Shown here in pieces: positions 16,690 to 24,246 of a stretch of DNA of 29,145 nt. This stretch comes from an uncultured Eubacterium sp. (lineage in GTDB: Bacteria > Bacillota > Clostridia > Peptostreptococcales > Anaerovoracaceae), in NCBI GenBank assembly GCA_900543485.1, contig UQRM01000027.1, positions 1 to 29,145 on the forward strand, in the 5' to 3' direction. The notes beneath the pieces are model-generated. The model searched no databases, was not told where the DNA came from, and saw only the letters and a list, made by a program, of their open reading frames with translations. A program made the translations under genes and the position numbers. The number at the start of each line of letters is the position of its first letter. Position 1 is the first letter of the stretch.

Positions 16690-17454
16690 ATGAGCGATGA
16701 TAAAGGGGTACAGTCTGTAGAACGGGCGCTGGATATAATAGAGTCGGCAGCATCTCGGCAGGAAGGGAAGAGCCTCACGGAAATCTCCGCGGATACCGGG
16801 CTTCATAAGAGCACGGCCTACAGGATAATAAATACTCTGGTCAGACGAGGGTTCCTCATGAGAGAGGATGATGGAAATTATAAGTTGGGCCATAAATTGA
16901 TAGAGACTGCCAGCTATTACATAAACGAGTTAGAGCTTCAGACAGAGGCACGGCCGTACATCGCAGAGATAAGCGCTTTTCTGGGGATGGCGTCGTATTT
17001 GGGAGTGTTGGAAAGGGAAAACGTGGTATATCTGGAGAAGATAACAGGGCCGTTCGCTCCAAAGGCTTTTTCTCAGATCGGCACAAGAGTTCCGGCATAT
17101 TGCTCGTCTCTGGGGAAATGTCTGCTGTCGGGTCTTTCCAAAGACAAGATCGAGCGAACCATGGGGGAATGCAGTTTTATAAAATTCACGCCCAATACGA
17201 TCTCCAGCATGGAAGAACTCCACAAAGAGCTGATAAAAGTCCGCAGACAGGGATGGGCCATGGATGATGAGGAATACGAGCCGGGGCACAGATGTGTAGG
17301 CGCGCCTATATACGATTATAAAGGCGACATCATAGCAGCCATAAGTGTCGGCGGAGACAGACATGTGCTGACTGATCAGCGTATAGAGGAAGTGGCTCAG
17401 TATATGATGAGGAACGCTATGGAAATATCTGAAAAGCTGGGATATCAGGAATAA
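16690..17454 (+). CDS. IclR family transcriptional regulator
   Basis: The product is about 254 residues. An N-terminal winged helix-turn-helix (SLTEISADTGLHKSTAYRII) is followed by the IclR effector domain, with LGVLERENVVYLEKI, PAYCSSLGKCLLSG and the DDEEYEPGHRCVGAPIYD ligand-pocket region. I choose ATG 16690, six bases after GAGGAGG; ATG 16684 touches the ribosome binding site. IclR proteins usually control small catabolic operons near their own gene and bind small carboxylic or aromatic ligands, so the SDR and the convergent aldehyde dehydrogenase are likely targets. It closes the M24-SDR-IclR operon and ends before a strong bidirectional terminator. The effector is unknown. Confidence 0.92.
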   Translation: MSDDKGVQSVERALDIIESAASRQEGKSLTEISADTGLHKSTAYRIINTLVRRGFLMREDDGNYKLGHKLIETASYYINELELQTEARPYIAEISAFLGMASYLGVLERENVVYLEKITGPFAPKAFSQIGTRVPAYCSSLGKCLLSGLSKDKIERTMGECSFIKFTPNTISSMEELHKELIKVRRQGWAMDDEEYEPGHRCVGAPIYDYKGDIIAAISVGGDRHVLTDQRIEEVAQYMMRNAMEISEKLGYQE

Positions 17455-17485
17455 TGATCTTCGGTGGGGATATATAGCTATAGGG

Positions 17486-17544
17486 AAAAAGGCCGCGCGC
17501 CGACAGAGAAGTTTTTCTGTCGGCGCGCGGTCAGTAGATTTTTT
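17486..17544. terminator. Very strong bidirectional terminator
   Basis: A perfect 15-bp stem (17493-17507 with 17516-17530), extended by a G-T and a G-C pair, encloses an 8-base loop. The stem is almost all G+C in its lower half. T6 follows at 17539-17544 for the plus strand, and A5 at 17486-17490 gives T5 immediately after the stem for the minus strand. It separates the convergent IclR and aldehyde dehydrogenase genes. Confidence 0.92.
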
Positions 17545-17558
17545 GGTATATATCACAT

Positions 17559-18992
17559 TTAGTCGATAATGTTTTTCAAAACGATGTTCTTGACTCTTGT
17601 CATCTCATTGAATGTACTCATCACGCCTTCGGTACCTATACCACTCTGCTTCCAGCCTCCGAACGGCATCTCGAACGCTCTGAAGAAGCTGGCTCCGTTG
17701 ATAACGGCGCCGCCTGCCTCCATGGCTCTGGCGACCTTGAAGGCTCTCTTCTGGTTTGATGAGAATACACAGCTGGAGAGACCAAACTTGGAACTGTTGG
17801 CTATCTCGATAGCCTCCTCGTCTGTATCGAATCCGATGATAGGGACTACAGGTCCGAAGATCTCCATATCCTTGGCGACATCTGCTGTCTTAGGAACATC
17901 TACGATAACGGTAGGTTCGTAAAAGGCTCCGTTTCTCTTGCCGCCCAATATTATCTTACCGCCCTGTTCTACAGTCAGATCCACTTCCTTCTCTACTTTG
18001 ATGGCAGCCTTTTCACTGATAAGGCATGCTATCTGGGTATCTTCATCTTTAGGATCGCCGTATTTCAACTGTTTTATCCTGTTGACAGCCTTTTCGGCGA
18101 ACTCATCCTTCAGAGAATTATGGACGAGGAATCGTTTGCTTGCACAGCATACCTGTCCGGTATTGTACATCCTGCCCCATATCATCTCTTCCACTGCCAG
18201 GTCTACATCGCCGTCATCAAGCAGGATAAAGGCGTCGTTGCCGCCCAGTTCGAGGGCTGTGTGAGTAAGGTTGCCGGCCGCTATCTTCGCAGTGTCGATA
18301 CCTACTTCCGTGCTTCCTGTCAGCGTTACGAGATGTACTCTTGGGTCTGCCACAGCTGTACTTTTAACTGAGCCGGGGGCTGTCACGCACTGGATGACTC
18401 CGTCAGGAACGCCTGCTTCTACCAGCATTTCCGTCAGCTTCATCAGCGTCAGAGGATTGTCCGACGAAGGAAGTACAATGGCAGCGTTGCCCATCATGAG
18501 AGCAGGAGCGACTTTCTGGTCGAAGAGGTCGCAAGGGAAATTGAATGGTATGATGCAGGCGACTACGCCGATAGGTTCTCTGGTAACCAACTGCATATGC
18601 TTATCCTGACCTGCCTCGGTCCCCGGAGGGATTATGGAGCCATAGTAATGTTTCGCGTGTTCGATGAATCCTGAAAAGCCTATTTTGATGTTGCCTATTT
18701 CAGCACGAGCTTCTGTTATAGGTTTGCCGTTTTCAGCTGACAGAGTCTGAGCCAGATCTTCCTTATTGAGGTCGACGATGTCCAGAAATCTGTAGAGTAT
18801 TTCCGCTTTTTGAGAAATAGGTACATCAGCCCAGATCTTCTGACCAGCGACGGCAGCTGTTACGGCATTTTCCACGTCCTCTGCCGTGGCCTTAGGAACG
18901 CTGTCTATCACTTCGCCTGTAGCAGGCGCGATCACGTCGAATGTAGCGCCGCTCATGCTGTCGGTCTTCTGTCCGTTTATTATCATTTTCAT
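17559..18992 (-). CDS. Aldehyde dehydrogenase family protein
   Basis: The 477-residue protein belongs to the NAD(P)-dependent aldehyde dehydrogenase superfamily and most resembles succinate-semialdehyde / aliphatic aldehyde enzymes. Catalytic residues are present: N151 in PFNFP, E248 in LELGG and C282 in NTGQVCCASKR. The segment that normally reads V-x-K-P, whose lysine contacts the cofactor ribose, reads IVLPSSDNP here (172-180), so that lysine is replaced by leucine at 174. The start follows AAAGGAGG eight bases upstream. It is the second gene of an operon with the FIST protein (38-base gap) and faces the IclR operon. The aldehyde substrate is unknown. Length is normal. Confidence 0.9.
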   Translation of the reverse strand: MKMIINGQKTDSMSGATFDVIAPATGEVIDSVPKATAEDVENAVTAAVAGQKIWADVPISQKAEILYRFLDIVDLNKEDLAQTLSAENGKPITEARAEIGNIKIGFSGFIEHAKHYYGSIIPPGTEAGQDKHMQLVTREPIGVVACIIPFNFPCDLFDQKVAPALMMGNAAIVLPSSDNPLTLMKLTEMLVEAGVPDGVIQCVTAPGSVKSTAVADPRVHLVTLTGSTEVGIDTAKIAAGNLTHTALELGGNDAFILLDDGDVDLAVEEMIWGRMYNTGQVCCASKRFLVHNSLKDEFAEKAVNRIKQLKYGDPKDEDTQIACLISEKAAIKVEKEVDLTVEQGGKIILGGKRNGAFYEPTVIVDVPKTADVAKDMEIFGPVVPIIGFDTDEEAIEIANSSKFGLSSCVFSSNQKRAFKVARAMEAGGAVINGASFFRAFEMPFGGWKQSGIGTEGVMSTFNEMTRVKNIVLKNIID

Positions 18993-19030
18993 AGTAGTGT
19001 CCTCCTTTATAATGATTTCCTGATCGCCAA

Positions 19031-20197
19031 TTATTTTCCGAAAGCTGTGAACGAGAGCATCAGCCCGCCACAGGTGTTATTGCCGTCGTCTTCATAGCCG
19101 TATTCTCCGAAGGTGAATTCCATGATGAACGGGATATCGCCTGCATGCTGCTTCACCTGTTCATATACTTCGTTTATCCTTGCGTCGATGCCGGCTCTCC
19201 TGCCGCCGCAGTGCACTAAGTGAAGTCCGGCTATAGGTCCGTCTATTTTCTTCTTCAGCTCTTCAAGGGTCTTGCCTACTGCAGAGATCAGTTCGTCTAC
19301 TGTAGCTTCCATCAATACTACCGCAGTATTCACTGCCAGATTATTTCCGATGTTCATGGAGCCGTCGTCGTTGCCATTCATCGGGTGTCTTATGGCCGCC
19401 AGATCTCCCAGTCTGTCCTTTACAGCCAGAGGTTTGCAGATGGCGTAGGAGAGAAGGTTTCCTCCGGCGACATCTTCTGCGCTGGCTCCTGTCCACTCCC
19501 TGTACTGTTGTATTGCCGGCTTGCCGTTGATTTCGACCAGAGTTCTGTCGCCGTCTATCTTGGTGATTATACCGGCTTTGTCAGTCTCGTTGTAAGCTCC
19601 TGTGAACTTATTGGCGAACGGTCTGTCAGTGTAGAAGAAGGCTACTGATACTCCGTCTGCCGTTACCATTTCGTCGGTATAGAGGAGCCATTGGCCTGTT
19701 ATGGTATTGTCGGCGGCAGTACCTCCGAAGAATGGGACTCGGCCGATAACTTCGGTGATGCCTTTCAGATAATATTCCTCTTCTCCGGAAGGGGCCGACA
19801 TATAAAAGTAGGCTGGAGCTTCGGTCTTCCCGGCAGCTTTCAGAGCCTTTTCGGCTACCTTGTGGCCGGTCTCCCTGGCAGTCCCTTCCTTAGGCATGCC
19901 GGCAACTCCCACAGTCAGTTCGTCGTCGGAGATTGCCATGATGCCGGCGAATCCGTCTTCACTGGAGATGAAACCGTCCGGGGTCATGACACCTGTGAAG
20001 GATGTGTTGCCGATGAGCGGTACTCCCGGCAGCTCGGCTGAGATGGCATCTATGAATTCTTTCTGATCGTATTGAACTCCACTGTATACAAAGGCCATCT
20101 TCATGTTATCCAGGTCTTCTTTTACCTGTAACGCTACTTCTCTTCCTGCCGCTGCGGCGTTGGCGTTGGTGCTGTTTCCTGTTTTGATCGTTAACAT
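19031..20197 (-). CDS. FIST domain-containing protein
   Basis: The 388-residue protein is a soluble FIST protein: a FIST_N domain with PGVPLIGNTSFTGVMTPDGF near residue 50-75 and GRVPFFGGTAADN near 155, and a FIST_C domain with WTGASAEDVAGG and the terminal GEYGYEDDGNNTCGGLMLSF. FIST domains are sensory modules, proposed to bind small ligands such as amino acids; here no histidine kinase, GGDEF or methyl-accepting domain is attached, so it is a stand-alone form. The start follows GGGGGAATCAGTA. Upstream, GAATTA-ATGA-TAATTC (20263-20278) is a possible operator. It heads the operon with the aldehyde dehydrogenase, suggesting that it handles or senses the same compound. Confidence 0.88.
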   Translation of the reverse strand: MLTIKTGNSTNANAAAAGREVALQVKEDLDNMKMAFVYSGVQYDQKEFIDAISAELPGVPLIGNTSFTGVMTPDGFISSEDGFAGIMAISDDELTVGVAGMPKEGTARETGHKVAEKALKAAGKTEAPAYFYMSAPSGEEEYYLKGITEVIGRVPFFGGTAADNTITGQWLLYTDEMVTADGVSVAFFYTDRPFANKFTGAYNETDKAGIITKIDGDRTLVEINGKPAIQQYREWTGASAEDVAGGNLLSYAICKPLAVKDRLGDLAAIRHPMNGNDDGSMNIGNNLAVNTAVVLMEATVDELISAVGKTLEELKKKIDGPIAGLHLVHCGGRRAGIDARINEVYEQVKQHAGDIPFIMEFTFGEYGYEDDGNNTCGGLMLSFTAFGK

Positions 20198-20262
20198 TAC
20201 TGATTCCCCCTTTTCATATTATTTTTACTCATGTTTCCAAAATGCATACTATCTTGTTGTCT

Positions 20263-20278
20263 GAATTAATGATAATTC
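20263..20278. promoter_or_regulatory. Inverted repeat upstream of the FIST-ALDH operon
   Basis: GAATTA (20263-20268) and TAATTC (20273-20278) form a 6+6 bp inverted repeat with a 4-bp spacer, 66 bases before the FIST gene start. It may be a regulator site. I see no clear -35/-10 pair for this operon. Confidence 0.3.
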
Positions 20279-20316
20279 TGAAAAGGAAGAAGGGCAAATG
20301 TTCTAATTTTGCATTA

Positions 20317-20350
20317 TAAAAACGCGGTTCCGCATTGTGAAACCGCGTTT
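20317..20350 (-). terminator. Terminator of the cstA operon
   Basis: AAACGCGGTT (20320-20329) pairs with AACCGCGTTT (20341-20350). On the minus strand the stem is followed by a T5 run. It lies 20 bases after the stop of the leftward gene ending at 20370. Confidence 0.8.
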
Positions 20351-20369
20351 CATAGAATAAGCAACACAT

Positions 20370-21386
20370 TTATTTGTAAGAATTTATCAGGAACATTGGT
20401 TTTATGGCGATGATCTCATCGTATTCTTCCTGCTCCACCTGAACGTCCCGGTTGAGGGCTTTCAAGTCGTCCTTCAGAACGTCCAGAGCATCGGAGACGG
20501 CTGCGGCCCGGCCGTCGGCTAATATATCCTCCATCCTGCGGAGAACTGCCGGGTGGGCGTAGCGGGCGGGAAGAGGGAACCCGTGAAAATCCTCTATGTA
20601 TTTTTCCATATCGTCTTCTGCTCTTTCAAGGGACTGCTGGATGCGCCGCTTGTTGTTCCTGGCTGTCGGCAGCACACTCATCCCGGAAAAGAAGAATATG
20701 GCTGCCAGTCCGAACAACAGGAAGTACAGGCTGAATCCTCCGACACCGCCTGTAATGATGGAATATATGCCATACGCAGCGGCTGCCGCGCCCATGAGGG
20801 TGATGAACATGGCGACCCATCTGTAGGCGGGGCTGCTGTTATCATAAGCGCGTTTCCGCCTGGCTGCGGCGCTCAGGTTCCTGAAGAGAGAAGGCTGTTT
20901 TTCCAGATAAAGAGCGCAGCGCTCGAGGAAGTCTATCTCCTGGCGGATGTCGTCAGGGATGGTTCTCTTCAGTTTTTTTTCCCTGTGACGCTCCTTGTCG
21001 GCCAGCTTTTTCTCTGCTTCAGCGCTGTGGCGCTTTATATCCGGGTGCTCTTCCGCTATACGGCGGAGAAGGGAATCCACTTGCTCTTCACGTTTGAAGG
21101 CGGATTTGAACTGACGTCCTCCGTCATATTCCACTACCAGATAAGGTATCGATGCAAAAATACCTTTGCCTGTGAAGCCGCCCTTGCTCATGGCTACCCG
21201 TTTATATATCCGCTCTGCGGAGGAAAAGGGGACATAGTATTTCCTGTCCAGCCACAGTCCGCCCATGTAGAGCGCTTTTTCCCCGACACCGCAGGGTCCG
21301 TATCTGGCACAGTTTTTCCTGTCGTATCGAAGCTGGTCGTCCGGAAGGGCGGACAAACTCAGTTTTATCGGTTTGAAGATCATCAT
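20370..21386 (-). CDS. Two-TM protein of unknown function, downstream of cstA
   Basis: I do not recognise this 338-residue protein. Residues 20-95 look beta-rich and could form a PH-like domain, with CARYGPCGVGEKALYMGG at 26-43 and IPYLVVEYDGG at 80-90. A charged helical stretch (100-180, with KKLADKERHREKKLKR) leads to two adjacent membrane helices at about 190-211 and 217-238, then a helical C-terminus of about 100 residues. Both ends should be cytoplasmic. It begins 23 bases after the stop of cstA, preceded by GGGAG, and ends at a terminator, so it is co-transcribed with cstA and may be an accessory or regulatory partner of that transporter. Codon use resembles the neighbours. Confidence 0.75.
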   Translation of the reverse strand: MMIFKPIKLSLSALPDDQLRYDRKNCARYGPCGVGEKALYMGGLWLDRKYYVPFSSAERIYKRVAMSKGGFTGKGIFASIPYLVVEYDGGRQFKSAFKREEQVDSLLRRIAEEHPDIKRHSAEAEKKLADKERHREKKLKRTIPDDIRQEIDFLERCALYLEKQPSLFRNLSAAARRKRAYDNSSPAYRWVAMFITLMGAAAAAYGIYSIITGGVGGFSLYFLLFGLAAIFFFSGMSVLPTARNNKRRIQQSLERAEDDMEKYIEDFHGFPLPARYAHPAVLRRMEDILADGRAAAVSDALDVLKDDLKALNRDVQVEQEEYDEIIAIKPMFLINSYK

Positions 21387-21409
21387 CCTGCTCCCTTCGC
21401 GCGGCTGTG

Positions 21410-22858
21410 TCAGCCGATGGTCGTCTTAGGCTTTTTCCTGATGGCGTAGATGAATATGCCCAGGAAGAATGCCGCTAATATTATACCCGCCGGATATGCT
21501 ATGGTCGTGGAAAGGCCGAAGCATTCAGGCGCGCAGAACAGATATGTCATGGAAACGGCACTCATGAAAGTGGCCGGAACTGCTGTGAGCCAGTAATTCT
21601 TCCCGGTGCGGAAGAGATACATGCTGGCCGTCCAGAGAACTATCATGGCCAGTGTCTGATTGGTCCAGCTGAAATATCTCCATACTACGGTATAGTCCAG
21701 ATGGCCGATGAGAGCGCCTGCTGCCAGGAGCGGTATGCACAGTATCAGTCTGTTCTTGTACTTGTCCTGGCTCATGCCGAACCAGTCGGCCAGAGTGAGA
21801 CGGGCGCTTCTGAAGGCCGTATCCCCGGATGTTATCGGGCATACGATGACTCCTATCATAGCCAGAGCGATGCCGATGCCGCCCATGGTCTTGGAGCATA
21901 CGTCGTAGATGGCCGCCGACTGACCTCCGGCCAACACTTCTGCGAGACCTGTGTTGAGTCCGCCGGTGACCTCGTAGAGAGCGCATCCGGCAGCTGCCCA
22001 TATGAGGGCGATGACACCTTCGGCTGTCATGGCGCCGTAAAATACGAATCGGCCCTGACGTTCTGATTTCATGCAGCGGGCCATGAGAGGCGACTGTGTG
22101 GAGTGGAAGCCCGATATGGCTCCGCAGGCAACGGTTATGAACATGAAGCTCCATATAGGAGTCCCGTCAGGGTGCATATTGGTGAAATTGTCCCATATCT
22201 CAGGGATGCCGTACTGCGAATTGACGAATATCCCCAATATCACGCCGACTGCCATTACGATGAGGCAGACGCCGAAGATGGGATATATCTTTCCGATGAT
22301 CTTATCTATGGAGAGGAATGTGGCGATGAAATAGTAGGCCAGGACTATCCAGAGCCAGAATTCGGCATTTGCCAGAATACCGCCGATGCCGCCCTGAGCG
22401 AACAGCGTCACGATGAGTCCTGCAGGGCCGACGGCAAATACAGTGCCTACCATCACCAGCAGAACGACGCTGAATACGCGCATGAGATTCTTCATGAATT
22501 TTCCCAGATATATGCCGCATACTTCCGAGATGGAAGCGCCGTCGTTTCTCTCCGACAGCATGCCGGAGAAGTAGTCGTGGACGCCTCCGGCGAAGATGGT
22601 GCCGAAAGTTATCCACAGGAACACGACCGGTCCCCATAAAGCTCCCTGCATGGCTCCGAAGATAGGCCCCAGTCCGGCGATATTGAGGAGCTGTACCAGG
22701 AACAGCTTCCACTGCGGCATGACCACATAATCGACGCCGTCGTTTATCTTTACAGCCGGTGTCTCCCTGTCGTCAGGCTCGAAGGTGTTTTCGGCGACCT
22801 TGCCGTAGACGAAATATCCGCCTATCAGAAGAATGAGGCAGATGATAAAACTGATCAT
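21410..22858 (-). CDS. cstA: CstA-type carbon starvation / peptide transporter
   Basis: The 482-residue protein is a polytopic membrane protein of the CstA family, with about thirteen membrane segments. Hallmarks are MPQWKLFLVQLLNIAGLGPI followed by FGAMQGALWGP (47-77) and GGVHDYFSGMLSERNDGASI near 92-111. CstA and its relative BtsT import peptides or pyruvate when carbon is scarce. It is shorter than the enterobacterial protein (about 700 residues), as is usual for the Firmicute form. The start follows GAGGGGGAATTTTT. It has its own sigma-A promoter, with direct repeats in the leader. It forms an operon with the downstream two-TM protein. Confidence 0.93.
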   Translation of the reverse strand: MISFIICLILLIGGYFVYGKVAENTFEPDDRETPAVKINDGVDYVVMPQWKLFLVQLLNIAGLGPIFGAMQGALWGPVVFLWITFGTIFAGGVHDYFSGMLSERNDGASISEVCGIYLGKFMKNLMRVFSVVLLVMVGTVFAVGPAGLIVTLFAQGGIGGILANAEFWLWIVLAYYFIATFLSIDKIIGKIYPIFGVCLIVMAVGVILGIFVNSQYGIPEIWDNFTNMHPDGTPIWSFMFITVACGAISGFHSTQSPLMARCMKSERQGRFVFYGAMTAEGVIALIWAAAGCALYEVTGGLNTGLAEVLAGGQSAAIYDVCSKTMGGIGIALAMIGVIVCPITSGDTAFRSARLTLADWFGMSQDKYKNRLILCIPLLAAGALIGHLDYTVVWRYFSWTNQTLAMIVLWTASMYLFRTGKNYWLTAVPATFMSAVSMTYLFCAPECFGLSTTIAYPAGIILAAFFLGIFIYAIRKKPKTTIG

Positions 22859-22863
22859 AAAAA

Positions 22864-22919
22864 TTCCCCCTCTGTCATTTCAGGTATTATTTCAGGTCTT
22901 CTCTCGAATTCTCTCGAAC
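22864..22919 (-). repeat. Short direct repeats in the cstA leader
   Basis: On the plus strand ATTTCAGGT occurs twice with a 12-bp period (about 22877-22898), followed by two copies of CTCTCGAA with a 10-bp period (about 22901-22918). All lie within the transcribed leader of cstA, between its promoter and the ribosome binding site. Confidence 0.5.
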
Positions 22920-22929
22920 AACCCAAAAT

Positions 22930-22958
22930 ATTATACCGCAGGCGAGGGGGAATGTCTA
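22930..22958 (-). promoter_or_regulatory. Promoter of cstA
   Basis: On the minus strand TAGACA (22958-22953) and a perfect TATAAT (22935-22930) are separated by 17 bp. The transcript would start near 22923 with a leader of about 65 bases. Confidence 0.8.
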
Positions 22959-23010
22959 TCGTCGTGTTAAATTGTCGATTTTTGTGATAAATCGTCTGAA
23001 TATGTTATCT

Positions 23011-23205
23011 TCAGCCTCCGGCTACGACTCGTCGCAGCGTCACCTTATCTCCGTCCTGGATGACGGTAGCTTCGTAATCAGCGGGGCGGATACGAACCTC
23101 ATTTATCTTTACCATGGCGCGGCTCATCTTCTGTTCCTTCATCAGCTCCGCGACGTTGATGCCGTCGGCCAGTTCCGTCTCCTTCTGGTTCAGTATGACT
23201 TTCAT
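23011..23205 (-). CDS. thiS: ThiS-like sulfur carrier protein
   Basis: The 64-residue protein has the beta-grasp fold of ThiS/MoaD carriers: MKVILNQKE at the start, an ADGINVAELM helix, and GDKVTLRRVVAGG at the end. The terminal Gly-Gly is needed for adenylation and thiocarboxylate formation by an E1-like enzyme, which is encoded 15 bases upstream. AAGGAGGTG precedes the ATG. Family length is normal. It closes the desulfurase-ThiF-ThiS operon. ThiS normally gives sulfur to the thiazole of thiamine through ThiG, but no thiG or thiH is present here, so the carrier could serve another sulfur acceptor. Confidence 0.9.
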   Translation of the reverse strand: MKVILNQKETELADGINVAELMKEQKMSRAMVKINEVRIRPADYEATVIQDGDKVTLRRVVAGG

Positions 23206-23220
23206 CCTAACACCTCCTTA

Positions 23221-24246
23221 TCAAAGTCCGATGTATTCGGCGTATACGGCTTTGGCTCTTTTCTCATCGCTTACATGCTTGATGATGGCCCTGCCGTTTT
23301 TGAAAAGCTTTATATCGATATTGCCGTCGCTGAAATCCAGGGTGTATTTAGTATATTTCACTGTACCCTGGGACGCCAGCTTCTCGGCATATTTTTCAAA
23401 ATCCAGTTCCACTTCCTTCTTCGGTATCACCTGAACGGAATCCTTGCCGCACATGGTGGCTGTCTGAGAACCTACCTTGCCGTAAAAGGCGTAGTCCTGT
23501 CTGCCGCATACGGGGCAGTCGGGATCCTTGTCGACGGGAACCAGGTCAAAGTAGTTTTCCCATACATCGAAAGTCACCAGATCCTTTCTCACCGCGTCGG
23601 AATCGCTGAGTATCTTCAGAGCCTCCGCCGACTGGAGAGCCGCTACGATGGATGCTGCTGAATTGAGTATGCCGACTGTGGCGCAGGTGGGCTGTTCGCC
23701 TCCGGCGTCGTATTCGTCCCCCAGGAAACACCTGAGACACGGCTCATCGTCGCCCGGCATTACGTTCATGGTCATGCCGGAGGAGGCCAGCGTGCCTCCG
23801 TATATCCACGGCTTCTTCAGGTGGTGACAGGCTTCGTTGAGAAGGAGGCGCACCTCCATGCTGTCGGTGGCGTCGATGACCAGATCCACATCTTCTATCA
23901 GGTTATCGATGGTGCCGCTGTTGACGTCGGAAATGACAGGGTCGATGACCACTTCGGAGTTCACTCCTCTGAGATACTGAGCCGCGGTGACAGCTCTCGG
24001 AGTTTCGTTTTTCGCTTCCTCTTCGGTGAAAAGCGTTTGCCTTTGGAGCTCTGCCATTTCGATGTAATCGCCGTCTATCAGTTTCAGATATCCGACGCCG
24101 GCTCTCGCCAGGTTGTTGGCGACGGCTGCGCCGATGGAGCTCATCTCGATGATAGCTACCCGGCCTTTACCTATTTTTTCCTGACCTTCCTTGCCGATGC
24201 CGGCGAAGATCTCCTGTCTGACATATCGTGAAACGTTATTGCTCAT
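23221..24246 (-). CDS. ThiF/MoeB/HesA-type E1-like adenylyltransferase with C-terminal extension
   Basis: Residues 1-250 form the E1-like domain that adenylates the C-terminus of a ThiS-type carrier: RYVRQ 7-11, DGD 58-60, QRQ 68-70, two zinc CxxC pairs (C170/C173, C244/C247) and the likely catalytic C188 in PTCATVG. The nucleotide-binding loop, normally GxGGLG, reads EMSSIG at 34-39, an unusual change. About 75 extra residues at the C-terminus, with VKYTKYTLDFSDGNIDIKLF, form an additional small domain that ordinary ThiF and MoeB lack. Its ATG overlaps the stop codon of the cysteine desulfurase (TAATG), implying coupled translation, and ThiS follows directly. The sulfur thus probably flows cysteine to desulfurase to carrier. 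The final acceptor is unknown. Confidence 0.88.
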   Translation of the reverse strand: MSNNVSRYVRQEIFAGIGKEGQEKIGKGRVAIIEMSSIGAAVANNLARAGVGYLKLIDGDYIEMAELQRQTLFTEEEAKNETPRAVTAAQYLRGVNSEVVIDPVISDVNSGTIDNLIEDVDLVIDATDSMEVRLLLNEACHHLKKPWIYGGTLASSGMTMNVMPGDDEPCLRCFLGDEYDAGGEQPTCATVGILNSAASIVAALQSAEALKILSDSDAVRKDLVTFDVWENYFDLVPVDKDPDCPVCGRQDYAFYGKVGSQTATMCGKDSVQVIPKKEVELDFEKYAEKLASQGTVKYTKYTLDFSDGNIDIKLFKNGRAIIKHVSDEKRAKAVYAEYIGL

